Source of the DNA: Flaccisagitta enflata
Lineage: Eukaryota > Chaetognatha > Sagittoidea > Aphragmophora
NCBI GenBank assembly: GCA_965153355.1
Contig: OZ231126.1
Coordinates: forward strand, 29,698,001-29,762,000
DNA: 64,000 nucleotides
Reading direction: 5' to 3'
The translations under genes and the position numbers were made by a program. The first letter of the stretch is position 1. Each line of letters opens with the position of its first letter. Below are positions 32,972-45,200 of this stretch, piece by piece. Under the pieces are notes generated by a model. It did not search any database, was not told where the DNA came from, and saw nothing but the letters and a program-made list of their open reading frames with translations.

Positions 32972-35271
32972 ATGACTTCTCACGGAAAGACGATGTTGAA
33001 GAAGAAACTGTCTGTGAAAGAGCGAATAGAACCATTTTACTTGGGTGGGTCTGTGGCGTATAGTGGCGATGGCTCGCGAGTCTACTGTCAATTCAAGAAT
33101 CACATCAAAGTTCTCAGCGTCGAAGCTGGCAAACAAATCGGACAATGCGGTGATTATTGTCATCTTATGTTTTCGGAAAATCTGTTAAATCTCCACTTCT
33201 TAATCAACTACAATGTGCGAGAACTATCATTTGTTTATCCTCTCTAGTCTATGGTTTTATGCATATTGTTATATTTTGAAATACCCAACTGCCATTCTAT
33301 TTCCAATTAACATATAACACCATTTTAATTAACAATTTAACAGGATCTGAGGATGACGAGGAATTGACTTGTTTCGCTCTGAGTCCCGACGATAGTCAAT
33401 TAGTCAGCGCTTCTCGCGGCTTGCTGATGGTACAATGGGATCCTCAAACCCAGACGCCGTCGAGGACGTGGAAATCCGCGCATCAACTTCCGGTCGAAGT
33501 CATGACCTTCGATTCCACCTCCACTCTCTTGGCCTCCGGCGGCGCGGATGGCACTGTCAAGATTTATGACATGGTCAGTTTGCTGATGAAGATGGTCAGT
33601 TTGCTACAGGGTGTTTCAAGTGAGTTGCAACATAAAGAATCGACATATCTTTGCTTGTAGGAGCTTAAATCAATTTCTGAAAAAAGTTTTATAAAGATCT
33701 TGGTCTTCAGTTTTTGCATGCAAAATTTCATGATAATCAGACAACTCATTTAGACACCACATATCTGAGAAGAACATATGCGATTTCTATCCTTATCAAT
33801 CTTTATTTTTTTACTTCTTACTGTACTTGGAAGTAGCTCTCTTTAGCTGCGTGCCATTTTTTTTACTAATTGAGCTAGAACCCTAGAATTGGTCTCAAAT
33901 CACAGATAATTTGTCAAAGATTTCAGATCTCTTAAAAAATTTGGCAGGTTTTCACTTTTTAAGAAAAAATTTGATTGACCTTTGCAAAAATTGCAATCAA
34001 TGTTTTGATGAGGTTTGACCAAAATCATTAGTAAAGCTATTAAGCGTTCAAAGTTTCCCTGATTTCAAAGCAGATAAGCGATCTATGTTAAATTATCTTT
34101 CATTTGAGACCAATCCCAAGGTATTAGCTCAATTCGTTTAAAAATAGCAGGCACTTGAAGTAAGCTACTGGTAGGTACATCTATAAAAAAGATAATTTTC
34201 CACTGGAAAAGACTGTTCTTTTGATTTTTTACTGACACACATCTATCAATTACTCAAAGTTGAGGTTTGGTATGAAGAAACTGAAGACCAAGATCTTTGT
34301 AGATTTTTTTTCAGAAATCATTTAGAGTTCCTAGAAGCAGAGATATGTCGATTCATCATGTTGCAACTCACTTGAAACACCCTGTATTAAAGATGGTCAG
34401 TTGGTTGAATGAGATGGTCGGTTGGTTGATTGAGATGGTCAGTTTTTGAAAAAGGTCTGTTTGTTGATAAAGACGGTCAGTTTGTTGATAAAGATGGTGT
34501 CTGATAAAGCTAAAAAGTGTTAATTAGTGGACGTTATGATGGTTTAACTCTATGAAGTTCTACTGCCACTTATGTTTTGCCCATTTTAGGTTCACGCTTA
34601 CTGCACGCACAATTTACGCATTCATAAAGGCGTCGTCAAGTTGGTTCAATTTCATCCCGACATTTCCCGACTACAAATTTTTACCTCGAGTGGAGATTTT
34701 AAGATAAGAGTTTGGAATCTTCAAACCAGCGAGATTCTGGCCGTCTTGGACAAACACTTCAGGTGCTTGAAATTTGCTGCCTCTGTTTTCCTCGACTTAT
34801 TCTTTTGTTCTACTGAATGCTGCACTTGTTTTTCTTTAAATTTTATTTTCCAGCTTTTTTTTCATTCCTGATCTTTTTTAGTTGCGGACACGCAACTCTT
34901 ATAAGAGGCTTTGTCCGTCCGTCCATCGGTTGGTTGGTTGGTCAGTCCGTAGAGATGATCAAGTTGAAAACGCGAAAAAGTCATATTTTTGATACTCCAG
35001 TTGGTATGTGAGTTTGTGAGCGTGTGGGAGGGGGTTGGGGGTGGGGTTGGGTTGAGGCTGGGGTTGGATGCCCCTGCCCACCCGTCCGCAACGATATTGT
35101 GACCCCGCGTCACTTGTTTTCTCCTCATGCAATTCTTGTTAATTTTGTTTTAACTTACCCTTCCTTTTCTTTCTTTGTCCTTCCCTCATTTCTTTTCCTG
35201 AGCCTTTCATCCTTTCCTGAGCATTTCATCCTTCCCTTTCTCCTTGCTTTCCTTCCTTCTTACTCTCCTTT

Positions 35272-35302
<31 letters not shown>

Positions 35303-36333
35303 CTTTCTTTCTTTTTTTCGTAGTCCCTTTCCTTTCCTTCTTCCCGCCTGCTTATCGCTCCTTCTTTCTTTTCCATTGTATTTCTTTCATTCTCACTTTC
35401 CATCCCTCAACCCTCGTCCTTAACCTCGCCTTTTCACTCTCCCCACGTCGATCCTTATCAGTCTGGTGACGTCTCTGGCATTCGATCGTGGAGGAAATTG
35501 GTTATTTTCCTCTTCCTGCGACCGGGTTCTCGTCGCCTGGGATTTGACGACATTTGAAGCCGCCAAAGTCACGGCGCTATCCGAAGACATTCGCGCCGTC
35601 ATCGCGCTTCCTCAGGACGCTTTGAAAGGCGCCGTCGATACGGGAAAGAAAGCTTCCTCGTCATCTTCCTCATCAGCCGCTTCGTCGGATTTGGCGCTTT
35701 GCGTCGGCAGTTCCGGCAAAATTCGCGTCGTCGATCCTTTCAACTCTCAAATACTCTTCTCTCAGAAAGAAAGTTTACTTGGAGGATTCGGCGCCGCGGA
35801 TGACGAGCAGCAGGTGACGGGCAATGATGTTGCAACTAAATCGCTTTAATAAGTACCGTATTCGCCAACATAATCACTGCTTGGCAGTTCATTGAAGACC
35901 ACTGAAATCGCGAGTCTTCTCTTTTTGGGCAGCGGCCCCGAAGGGCCGATGTCCTGTAGGACACAGGGTCGAACTGTCTGACAATACGTACGTCCCCCCC
36001 CCCAGCGCCAAAGCTTCTCAAGCCTAAAATATCCACCAAATAATATGGGAAATTGACAAAATGCAATTTACCCATTGAATAACATGGAAAATTAACCAAA
36101 AAAAAATGAAAAGTTTCCATTTGATAACATGGCATATTGACGAGAAGTTGAAATAAATGCAAAATTGAATATCATGGAAAATAGCTACCAAGGCCTCATA
36201 TATGCCCTCTAATAACATATGGAAATTCACCCCTCTGTCCTAATGGACATCGGCCCTTTGGGGCCGCTGCCCTGCTCTCACTCCAATTCTTCAGCTAATA
36301 ACTCCAAGCAGGGCAGTGCAATCCTTGGTTGAC

Positions 36334-36387
<54 letters not shown>

Positions 36388-39300
36388 CGCTCGCTCGCTC
36401 TCTCTCTCTCTATCTATCTCTATCTATCTCTATCTATCTCTATCTATCTCTATCTATCTCTCCCTCCTCCCCCCCCCTCTCTCTCTCTCTCCTTTTCTCT
36501 CCCTCCTCTTACTTCCATACCCCCCTCCCCTCCTCAAAAAAGTTGAAACTGTAAACTGATCTGTTTACTGTATTCAGGTTGATTCCGTGGTGTCGACTGC
36601 GATTTATCTTCGCTCAGCCAACTCAGTTTCTATCGTCTCCAACTTTCACCACATTTTCCACGCCTCACTCTATGATCTCTCCAAACCGGAAAAAGTCTTT
36701 ATGGGTGAGCTTGAATGTAGTTTGAATTTATCGATTTAAAAGTATTTTCTTGATCCTTATCTGTATACGGTTTCCATATAGGCTCGTGAATGTTGCTCGC
36801 TTGATCCACCCAACACTGAAAATATGATAATGATATCGTCGAACTCGTATGGATGAAGTTGAATGTAATACATACATCATTACATGTTCTTAAAGATCCG
36901 GTTTTTAATCGAGATCATTGAAACCAGTTTGGGGATTTTGTTGGTTGTAGGGAATAACGACGAGGTGCTGTCGCTACGACTCATTAACGACGACTCTTTA
37001 CTAGCCGTTGTCACTAATTCCCCCGACATCAAGCTTTACCATGTCGAGACTTTCAACTGCAGGGTAAGTAAATTGCTGCCGTCTTCTTTGGTATAGCAAT
37101 ATTTGCTGGCTGGCTGGCTGACTGACTGACTGACTGACTGACTGACTTACTGGAAAACGAACAAGTTTCTAAGATACCTACTATATGTAATTTCAAACCC
37201 TTCCTTATAAAAACCCCCAGCTTCTTCAAGGACACGAGAAGACGGTTTTGGGCATTGACAATAACGAGAGGCGACGCATTTTGGCTTCGGTCTCAAAAGA
37301 CGCCACGTGTCGCATTTGGAGTTACAAAGACGCCGAAAACGTCGTGTGCGTGGCGTTGGCTTCCGGTCACGCCAAAAGCATCATCGCCTGCGCCTTTTCC
37401 AAACTCGACGGCAGCTTCGTCGTAACTGGTTCGTGAGAGTTGCAGTTTTTGCCTCCTTACCAACTTAAGTGTTATATTTGCTCCTTTCCTATATGTAAGC
37501 TATATGTAAGCGTATGAACATGACCGCACATGCAGCATTCTTACGAGGAATTGCTTCTCACACCCATCTCCTTTCTTTCAAGGTTTGCTTCCACTTAACT
37601 CACGTTCAGTCCACCTTTAACACTTCACACTGTGATGGCCCTCTCCAAAGGCTTTCCTTTTTTCCCTCCCTCACTTGTTTTATCCACAATCCTGTCCAAT
37701 TTCTCCAACGTCGCTTTTCTGCGCGAGCTGTCTTTCATGTTTGTTGTTCATCTTTCCCCGACCCCGCTTGATCAGGTGGGGAAGACATGACGTTGAAATC
37801 TTGGAAGGTGTCGTCCAAATTGACCTCTTCCGCGGCCTCCACGACGGAAAATTCAGAAACCAAGAAACTGAAATCTATTTTCACTTCCGCCGCCGCTCAC
37901 GCCAAAGATATCAACTCCATCTCACTTTCACCCAACGACAAATTCATCGCTACTGCATCTCAGGACAAAACCGGTGAATACGAAACAGTCTTACGCAGGG
38001 TTTTATTCAATGTATTTAAGACCCAGTTTGAAGATATGCGTTCAAGGGCAACGGTGAAGAAATTGCCGAAGGCCAGTAAAATTCAAATCAAGCGATAATA
38101 TAAAATATCAGCTGCTTGTTAATTTACCTAAGGGATTTCCTCCGTATTTCTTCTCTCAGCTAAACTTTGGTCGAGTGAAGACGGGAAGCTGTTGGGGGTT
38201 TTCAGCGGTCACCGACGAGGTGTTTGGTGTGTCGATTTTTCACCCGTCGATCAAATCCTCGGTATGTCTGTGTTGAATTTGGAAGGAGTTACTCATGGCG
38301 TCAGTTTGCCCACCTTCTCTTCAGTCATGTTCATTTATGTTTGTCCCAACCTCGCCGTTTCTACCTCAATGCCTCTTTTTTCCTCTACCCTGCTCTCTGT
38401 CTCTTTAACATGGTAACCCTTTCTCCTTCTCCTCCTCCTCCTCTATCTCCCCTTCCCCTTCCACAGCCACGTCCAGCGCCGACGGTACTCTCAAGTTGTG
38501 GGCGTTGTCTGATTTTTCGTGCATTAAGTCGATCGACGCTCACGACGCCTCCGTCTTGAATTTCTCCTTCGTCACTCGTGGCATGCAAATCGTCTCCGCG
38601 GGAGCTGATGGACTCCTCAAAGTGAGACACTGAAATTTGTTTGCTTCCTGACTGGTCTAGGCCACTCAGCCAATGTTGTGGTCCGGGAACTAAGATAGCC
38701 ATGATGGCAGATTTGAAAACTACCTCCTCCTCCTACTCCCTCTTTTCACTCTCTTCGATACTCCTCTTCCTTGCCTCTCCTCCCTCTCTCCTCACCCCTC
38801 CTCCCCCCGTTTCAGTTATGGACGATCAAAAACTCTGAATGCGCTGGAAGTTTCGATCTTCACGACGCCAAAATTTGGGCTTTGGCGACTGCCTCCAACG
38901 GCGCGCGTGTGTTGACGGGCGCCGCCGACGGCAGAATCCTCTTCCTAGAAGATGTCACCGAATTGGAGGAAATCGAAGAAGCTGGAAAAAGGGAAAAGAA
39001 AATATTACAAGACCAAAACCTCGCCAATTGCCTGCAGCAAAAGGTTTGATACCGTAATATGTGGCTTGTGCAACAATTTATCCTATATAAAACTCATACA
39101 ATTAATCAAAAGGAAACAGAAATTGAACAAAATTTGGAAAAGATATGGACATTTATATAGTGTAAGCTTCCATTACATACACATACATACCTAATCTGTG
39201 GTCTTTTGAAACACTATCAAAATTCCTTAGGCATATACTTTTTACTAAATGTGTCATATTTTCCTATCTTTAAAAATAAATATCTTAAGATTTTATTAAG

Positions 39301-40036
39301 AAATAATGAATATTTTAGGGAAAGGGTGTTGTTAGAGCTGTCTTCTGGCATTGATCGGGACCATCAACTCAGCCCAATTTTGGTTAGAGTTGACCTAATT
39401 GATAAAAGAGAACCAAGGTGTCCATATCCCTAGTTGAGCCCCTTTATCCTAATTAGGGGGGGTGGGATTTAGGAGTATTTATACTATATATTTGGTTAAG
39501 GTAATGATTTTAAGTGATTAAAGGGAAAATGGCCTTCATCCTCAAAGAAGATATATCATGAAGGGTAAAAAAGTTTTAGTACATGTCCAAAAATTTTCTA
39601 TCAAACCATACAGCTTCTGGTCATCAGTTGGAGTCCTGTACCTTAAAGGGTTTCGACCCATATATATATACATATATACATACAAAAGTATCCACATACA
39701 TATATATACACCTCCAAGACCCAAGTACAGGCGGGTCGCACTTCAACAAAAGTGCCCTCCACTGTTTGGTTTGAAGAGATCAAGAAAATCTTCAGGAATC
39801 GGCCATGGGATTGAAAATCATGTGTATCATGTGCCGCTTGAAATAAATGAAATAACATGTTGAAATTTTTATGTCGTTCATTATTGAACATCGGCGGCTG
39901 ATTTTCATTTGTTTTCTGGCTCTTGGTAATTAAAATCGTCATACATATGTACTCAAGAAAGCGATTAAATGAGGGAGATTTCCATTCGAGTGCAAAACTG
40001 CAGATTTTACCCTTGCAACTCTCTTTCTTTCTTCTT

Positions 40037-40077
<41 letters not shown>

Positions 40078-40165
40078 ATATATATATATTATTCTCTATG
40101 TATATCTATATATATATATTTATATTATCTCTCTCATCTCTCTCTCTTTCTGTTTCTCTTATCTC

Positions 40166-40216
<51 letters not shown>

Positions 40217-40734
40217 TCTCTCTTCTCTCTCTCTTCTATCTCTTTCTCTCTCTCTCTAAAATATCTCTCTCTCGCTCTATCGTCTCTATATATATATATA
40301 TATATAACAATATATATATATCTTATTATATCTTTATTATATCAAACGCTCTTCTATTATAAATAACTATATATTATACATATATATATATATATAAACT
40401 TATCTATATCTTATATATCTCGCTCTTTCTCTTCTGTCTTTCTCTATTCTTTATTATCTATCTCTTCGCTTTCGCTCTATCGCTATATATATATATATAT
40501 ATTTTCTCGCTCTATTCTCTCTCTTATATATATAAATATATAAATAACTCTATAATTATTATATCTATATTATATATATTATATATATATATCTCTCTTT
40601 CTCTTATTCATCTCTCTCTCTCTCTCTCTCTATATTCTCTCGCTCTTCTATATATGCTTATATATTTATATATAACATCGTTAACTTTTATTAGCATATA
40701 TATAACTTATATATTATTATAACATATATATCCT

Positions 40735-40767
<33 letters not shown>

Positions 40768-40912
40768 ATATCTATCTCTCTATTTATATCTATCTCTATT
40801 ATCTCTCTTATTCTCTCTATTTCTCTCTTTCTCTTATCTCACTCTCTATTATCTCTCTCTATATATCTCTTTCTATTATATCTATCTCTTTCTTTCTCTC
40901 TTCTCTTTCTTT

Positions 40913-41005
<93 letters not shown>

Positions 41006-42094
41006 GTCTTGTTTCGATTTCTGTCAGTGTCGACGACTGTCTGTCTAACCTTTGTTTTTCAGTCAATCCTTTTTCTGTCAATATTCTTTCTGTCAATCCT
41101 TTTTCTGTCTTCACCGAATCTCTCCTCTTGTCTGTCTTTCCTTTCTTTGTCAAATTGAATCTCTCCCTCTCTCCTCGAATGACGTCAAACTTGCGTCAGA
41201 GAGGAAATTGACGTCAGGATTGTGGAGTTGCAATCCCATGATTACGCGCGTTTGCACGTGCCTAATAGACGAACAAACAATCTCTCCCGTTTTACCTTAA
41301 TGAAGAAAATTTTTTATCTTTATGAGCCAGTGTTTGCGTCCGAGAAATTCCAATTCTAAATTCTCGCGAGTTACACAAGTCGTTTAAATTCGCCGACTCG
41401 CGACGCGTTTTAAGGCTTTGGCCGTCTGTTCCTTTTCTTCTAATTTTCTTCCCATAGCTCACTCCTCTTCTCTAATATCTACCAAATGGATTGTCATTCT
41501 GCCCCATCCCCGCCCCCTATCCTTTCATTACCTTTTCCACAGGATTTCACGAAAGCGTTTATCCTGGCGCTGGACTTGAATCGGCCTCGCGACTTGCTAA
41601 AGATCTCCAACTCTCTCCTGTCCCTTCCCGATTGGCGCCCGCGTCTCGAGTCTATTCTCAAGCGTCTCCGCGTCGAGGATCAAGTCGAGGCGCTGCTGTC
41701 TCACGTCAAGACGTGGAACGCCAACGGAAGAACGTGTAACGTGGCGCAGACGCTTTTGGAGCTTCTGTTGCGCGTGCGCGACGTGGACGAACTGACAAAA
41801 GACGTGCCTAATATTGTCGGAATCGTGGAAAGTCTGACGCCGTTTACGCAGAGACATTACGACCGACTGCAGTTGTTGACGCAGCAAGCGACGTTTTTAG
41901 ACTATCTTTGGAACTCTATGAGACTAGAAGCCACGACGGAAGAAGATAATGGTGACAATGAGAACGAGAATGATTTTGATAACGTGATCGAACGGACTAA
42001 AGCTGAGGATTCTAAGATGGAAGAGGACGGTGGTGACGCTGATAGGGACTCGGATAGCGGAGTTATGGAGGAAGATAGCGAAACGGAAACATGA
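32972..42094 (+). CDS. TBL3: Transducin beta-like 3 / Utp13, SSU processome WD40 protein
   Basis: Twelve exons: 32972-33149, 33344-33573, 34590-34762, 35462-35813, 36578-36704, 36951-37063, 37221-37428, 37776-37973, 38160-38261, 38467-38621, 38816-39043, 41543-42094; 871 residues (human about 808). Utp13 belongs to the UTP-B complex needed for 18S rRNA maturation in the nucleolus. Tandem WD40 blades fill residues 1 to about 680: RIEPFYLGGS, ASGGADGTVKIYD, GHRRGVWCVDFSP, SADGTLKLWAL, LWTIKNSEC. The last exon (689-871) carries the Utp13 C-terminal helical domain (FLDYLWNSMRLE near its end) and an acidic tail. A Ser-rich loop and the acidic tail explain the extra length. Intron 2 contains a MITE; introns 4 and 11 are repeat-rich. 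Confidence 0.95.
33607..34384. mobile_element. 778-bp inverted-repeat MITE in TBL3 intron 2
   Basis: CAGGGTGTTTCAAGTGAGTT at the left is mirrored by AACTCACTTGAAACACCCTG at the right, with TA at 33,605-33,606 and 34,385-34,386. The arms exceed 100 bp (AAGATCTTGGTCTTCAG and complement). No ORF. A short GATGGTCAGTTTG-type tandem flanks it on both sides. Confidence 0.92.
34877..35117 (+). mobile_element. AGTCGCG-family hairpin element in TBL3 intron 3
   Basis: TTTTAGTTGCGGACACGCAAC, then GTCCGTCCGTCC and GGTTGGTTGGTTGGTC, and finally GGTTGGATGCCCCTGCCC and CGTCCGCAACGATATTGTG. It is followed by a TTTC-rich microsatellite (about 35,160-35,320). Confidence 0.8.
35937..36272. mobile_element. CGGCCC-palindrome element in TBL3 intron 4
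   Basis: GGGCAGCGGCCCCGAAGGGC and GATGTCCTGTAGGACA at the left are mirrored by TGGACATCGGCCC and TTTGGGGCCGCTGCCC at the right. The interior is a degenerate array around AACATGGAAAATTGACC. A conserved tail (CTGCTCTCACTCCA ... GCAGGGCA ... ATCCTTGG) follows to about 36,335. Confidence 0.75.
36338..36500. repeat. CT and CTATCT microsatellite
   Basis: (CT)n, then (CGCT)n, then (CTATCT)n and a C-rich end, shortly before the acceptor of TBL3 exon 5. Confidence 0.95.
39044..41542. repeat. TBL3 intron 11: long AT/CT simple-sequence region
   Basis: A TATATACA tract at 39,660-39,712 and about 1 kb of interleaved (CT)n and (TA)n from 40,020 to 41,005. No element or exon is recognised in the rest. Confidence 0.85.
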
Positions 42095-42212
42095 TTTCAA
42101 GTCATTTATCCTTGGTTTTGAACGGCGCAATTGTGATCTTTCTTGTTATTATCTATTTGTTGAGAGGAGCGATTTTACTTGTTGTTGATCGTTGAAAGCC
42201 TTTTCCTTTTTC

Positions 42213-42214
42213 CA
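42213..42214 (+). promoter_or_regulatory. Orphan 3' splice site before PRPF31
   Basis: GCCTTTTCCTTTTTCCAG is a strong acceptor 30 nt before the PRPF31 ATG within the 150-nt gap after TBL3. I see no donor for it in the gap. Candidate spliced-leader acceptor. Confidence 0.5.
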
Positions 42215-42244
42215 GGACCCTCAAATAAATAAGTAAATGATAAA

Positions 42245-45200
42245 ATGTCTCTGGCGGAGGAGTTGTTGGCCGATTTGGAGGATGATGACGCAGAGGTGGA
42301 GGAAGAAGAGGAGCACGACATCGCTGGCGAGAATGTCCTAGATACCATCAAGGAGGAGGATGAGGAAGAGGACGATGACATGGACGTCCACGACGGCGGT
42401 GGTGGTAGCAACAATGTAAGCGACGGTACGAAAGTAAAACAGGAAAAACCCTCTTCTACTTCCTCCATCGGCGACACTCGCGGAAAATCCATCCACGCCG
42501 TAGCCAAACTTAGCGGCTGCAAACGGTTCGTCGACACGATGACCGAATTGAGAGACTTTGTTCAAAAGCGGGTGACGTCTTTCATCTGCGGTCCGGCGGA
42601 GGCCGATCCCGAGTACCAACTCATCGTCCGCGCCAACAATCTAGCCGCCGAAATCGACCACGAGATGGCCACCGTCCACAAATTCGCCACTGACAATTAT
42701 TCCAAACGATTTCCGGAACTCGAATCTCTCGTACCCAATCCTTACGATTATATCAGGACGATCAAAGCTTTGGGCAATCAAGTGCAGAAGGCCAAAAGCA
42801 ACGAAGTCCTGGCGGAGATCCTGAAACCCGCGACGATTATGGTGGTGAGTGTGACGGCGTCGACGACGCAAGGCACGGATCTATCGCCGGACGAGTTGCA
42901 ACGGGTTTTGGAGGCCGTCGACATGGGGTTGGAACTGGTCGTCGCCAAGGAAGAGATCCTCCGTTACGTCGAGAGTCGTATGGGCGTGTTCGCGCCCAAT
43001 TTGACCATCATTTTGGGCGCCCCGACGGCGGCCAAGTTGATGGGCGTAGCCGGTGGATTGACTAACTTAGCGAAGATTCCCGCTTGTAACGTTCAGTTGC
43101 TCGGGTCCCAGAAACGTGGCGGCGCCTCGTCCGGATACAGCAACGTCTCTACGCTGCCGCACACCGGATACATCTTCCACAGCCCCGTCGTTCAGGCCGC
43201 GCCGTCGGTGAGTTGGGTGTGGTTAGACTTGAACATCACTCGTTACAGTAGTACATGCGGCCTTTCTTTTTGATTTTCTTTCTTTCTGTCTGTCTGTCTC
43301 TTTCTTTCTGCCTGCCTTTCTTTCTTTCTTTTTCTTACTTCTTCCTTCTTTGTTTTTTTTTTCTTTCTTTCTTTCTTTCTTTTCCTTTCTTCCTTTTTCT
43401 TTCCTTCTTTCTTTTTTCTTTCTTTCTTTCTATCTTTCTTTTTCTTTCTCTTTCTGTCTCTTTATCTTTCCTACTCTTTCTTACTCTTTTTCTCTTTCTT
43501 TCTCATTCTATCTCTCTTTTTTTCTCTCTTTCAGTCTTTCTCCCTTTTCTTTACGTAGTGGCGTTCCTGTTCCTCCTTTTCTTGGCCTTTCGTTTTCCGT
43601 AAATGCCTTTCTCAACAGAGTCAATAATTGTTCGAACTGGAACGAGTCCAAGCATCTCTAGAAGATGGTTAATCAAGCATATTGGGCCGTCGTGTTGTGA
43701 TGATTGAATGTTTTCGGTCGGTCTGTTGATCAAAACCAAACTTTTTAGCGTTTCAAGTAGCGATTTTCGCTCTATTGCCGCTGCCCACCCGCACGTGAAT
43801 GAGGTTTCCGTGTGTCTGGCCTTTTCATATTTCATTGTCATAACCGCAGTAATATGATACAGTTATGAAATCCTGACCGACCGACTGACAGACAAAAGTT
43901 TTGTAGTCACACCTCTTGCCTTTTAAGGGAGATGCTGATGGGCGATGAAAAGATTAGTTGGTGGGGTAGACGAGACCTTCTCCCTCTTTGCAGTTTTGTA
44001 TCAGAAGACATTCAGAAGTATCTAGTAACGTTTGTCTGTTTTGCAACTTGAGTTGCGCAATCTGTTTTATTGTTAGACTGTTGCCCCCATGACGTCACGC
44101 CTATCGCAAACGAAAATTCGGATATAACTATTTTATGATTAGAAACGTGATGCAATCGATTCCAGAATGAATAAACTCCGGCTTGCTTACCTCATCGTTG
44201 ATTACAGTCAATGACGCAAACGGTGGACCCGGAGGAAGAAATCAGGAATTCAGGGCATTCTATGGCTGTTTTCTATTCTTGCCTTCTCTTATCGAGCTTC
44301 GCTTTTGACGAATCGACTGACGTCAAGCGATGTTTCCAATTGCCATCTGAGGTCCAAATTTCGATGGGGTTGCGTCATTCAGACGGTTTGGTAGTTGAAT
44401 GATGGTTATGTAACTTAATCTTATGGCTATGATGTAAGAGCCCTGAGTTAGGAGACGAAAGGGGAGCAAGAACCTCTGCGACAACTTAAGTCTCGCTTCG
44501 CTTGTCTTTTTTCTCAGGATCTCCGCTTTAAAGTTCAGAAGCTTGTCGCGGCCAAGGCGACTTTGGCTGCCCGCGCTGACAGCCTCCATTCGGCGTCTGA
44601 TGGAAGCATCGGCGACAAGTTCCGCGCCGAACTCGAGGCCAAAATTGACAAGCTCATGGAACCGCCGCCCGTCAAAACCGTCAAAGCGCTTCCTCTGCCA
44701 CTCGAAGGACAACGGAAGAAGAGAGGAGGCAGAAGGTTTGTCTTCATTTTCATCTCCTCTTCTATCCTCCCTTTACAGATCTCCCTTCGTTCGCCTTTCT
44801 TTGCATTCTTCGTTTTCATCTCTCCCATCATTCCTATTCATCTTCTTATCCCTCCCTTTTCTTTTCCCTTCAGCTCCACCCTCGTAGCCTTTTTATCTCT
44901 GCATTTCTTTTTTCATCTTTTATATGAATCCTCTCCTCTCACACTCACCTCTTTGTGTCCTTTATTTTCATCCTATTTTTCCTCGCATCCTTTCTTTTCG
45001 GTCTTTTCTGCCCCTCATCTCTTCCCGTTACACCCCCCTCCTCTCATACTTCCAAGTTCCAACTTGTCTCTCCTTAACTCTTTTCTTTTCATCTTTTCCT
45101 CCTCCTCACATCACTCTCTTTATCATTTCCCCCTCAATGCACCATTTCTTTTCCTCTTCTCTTTTCCTATCAGTTTTTTTCTGTCTTCGGTTGTTAACCT

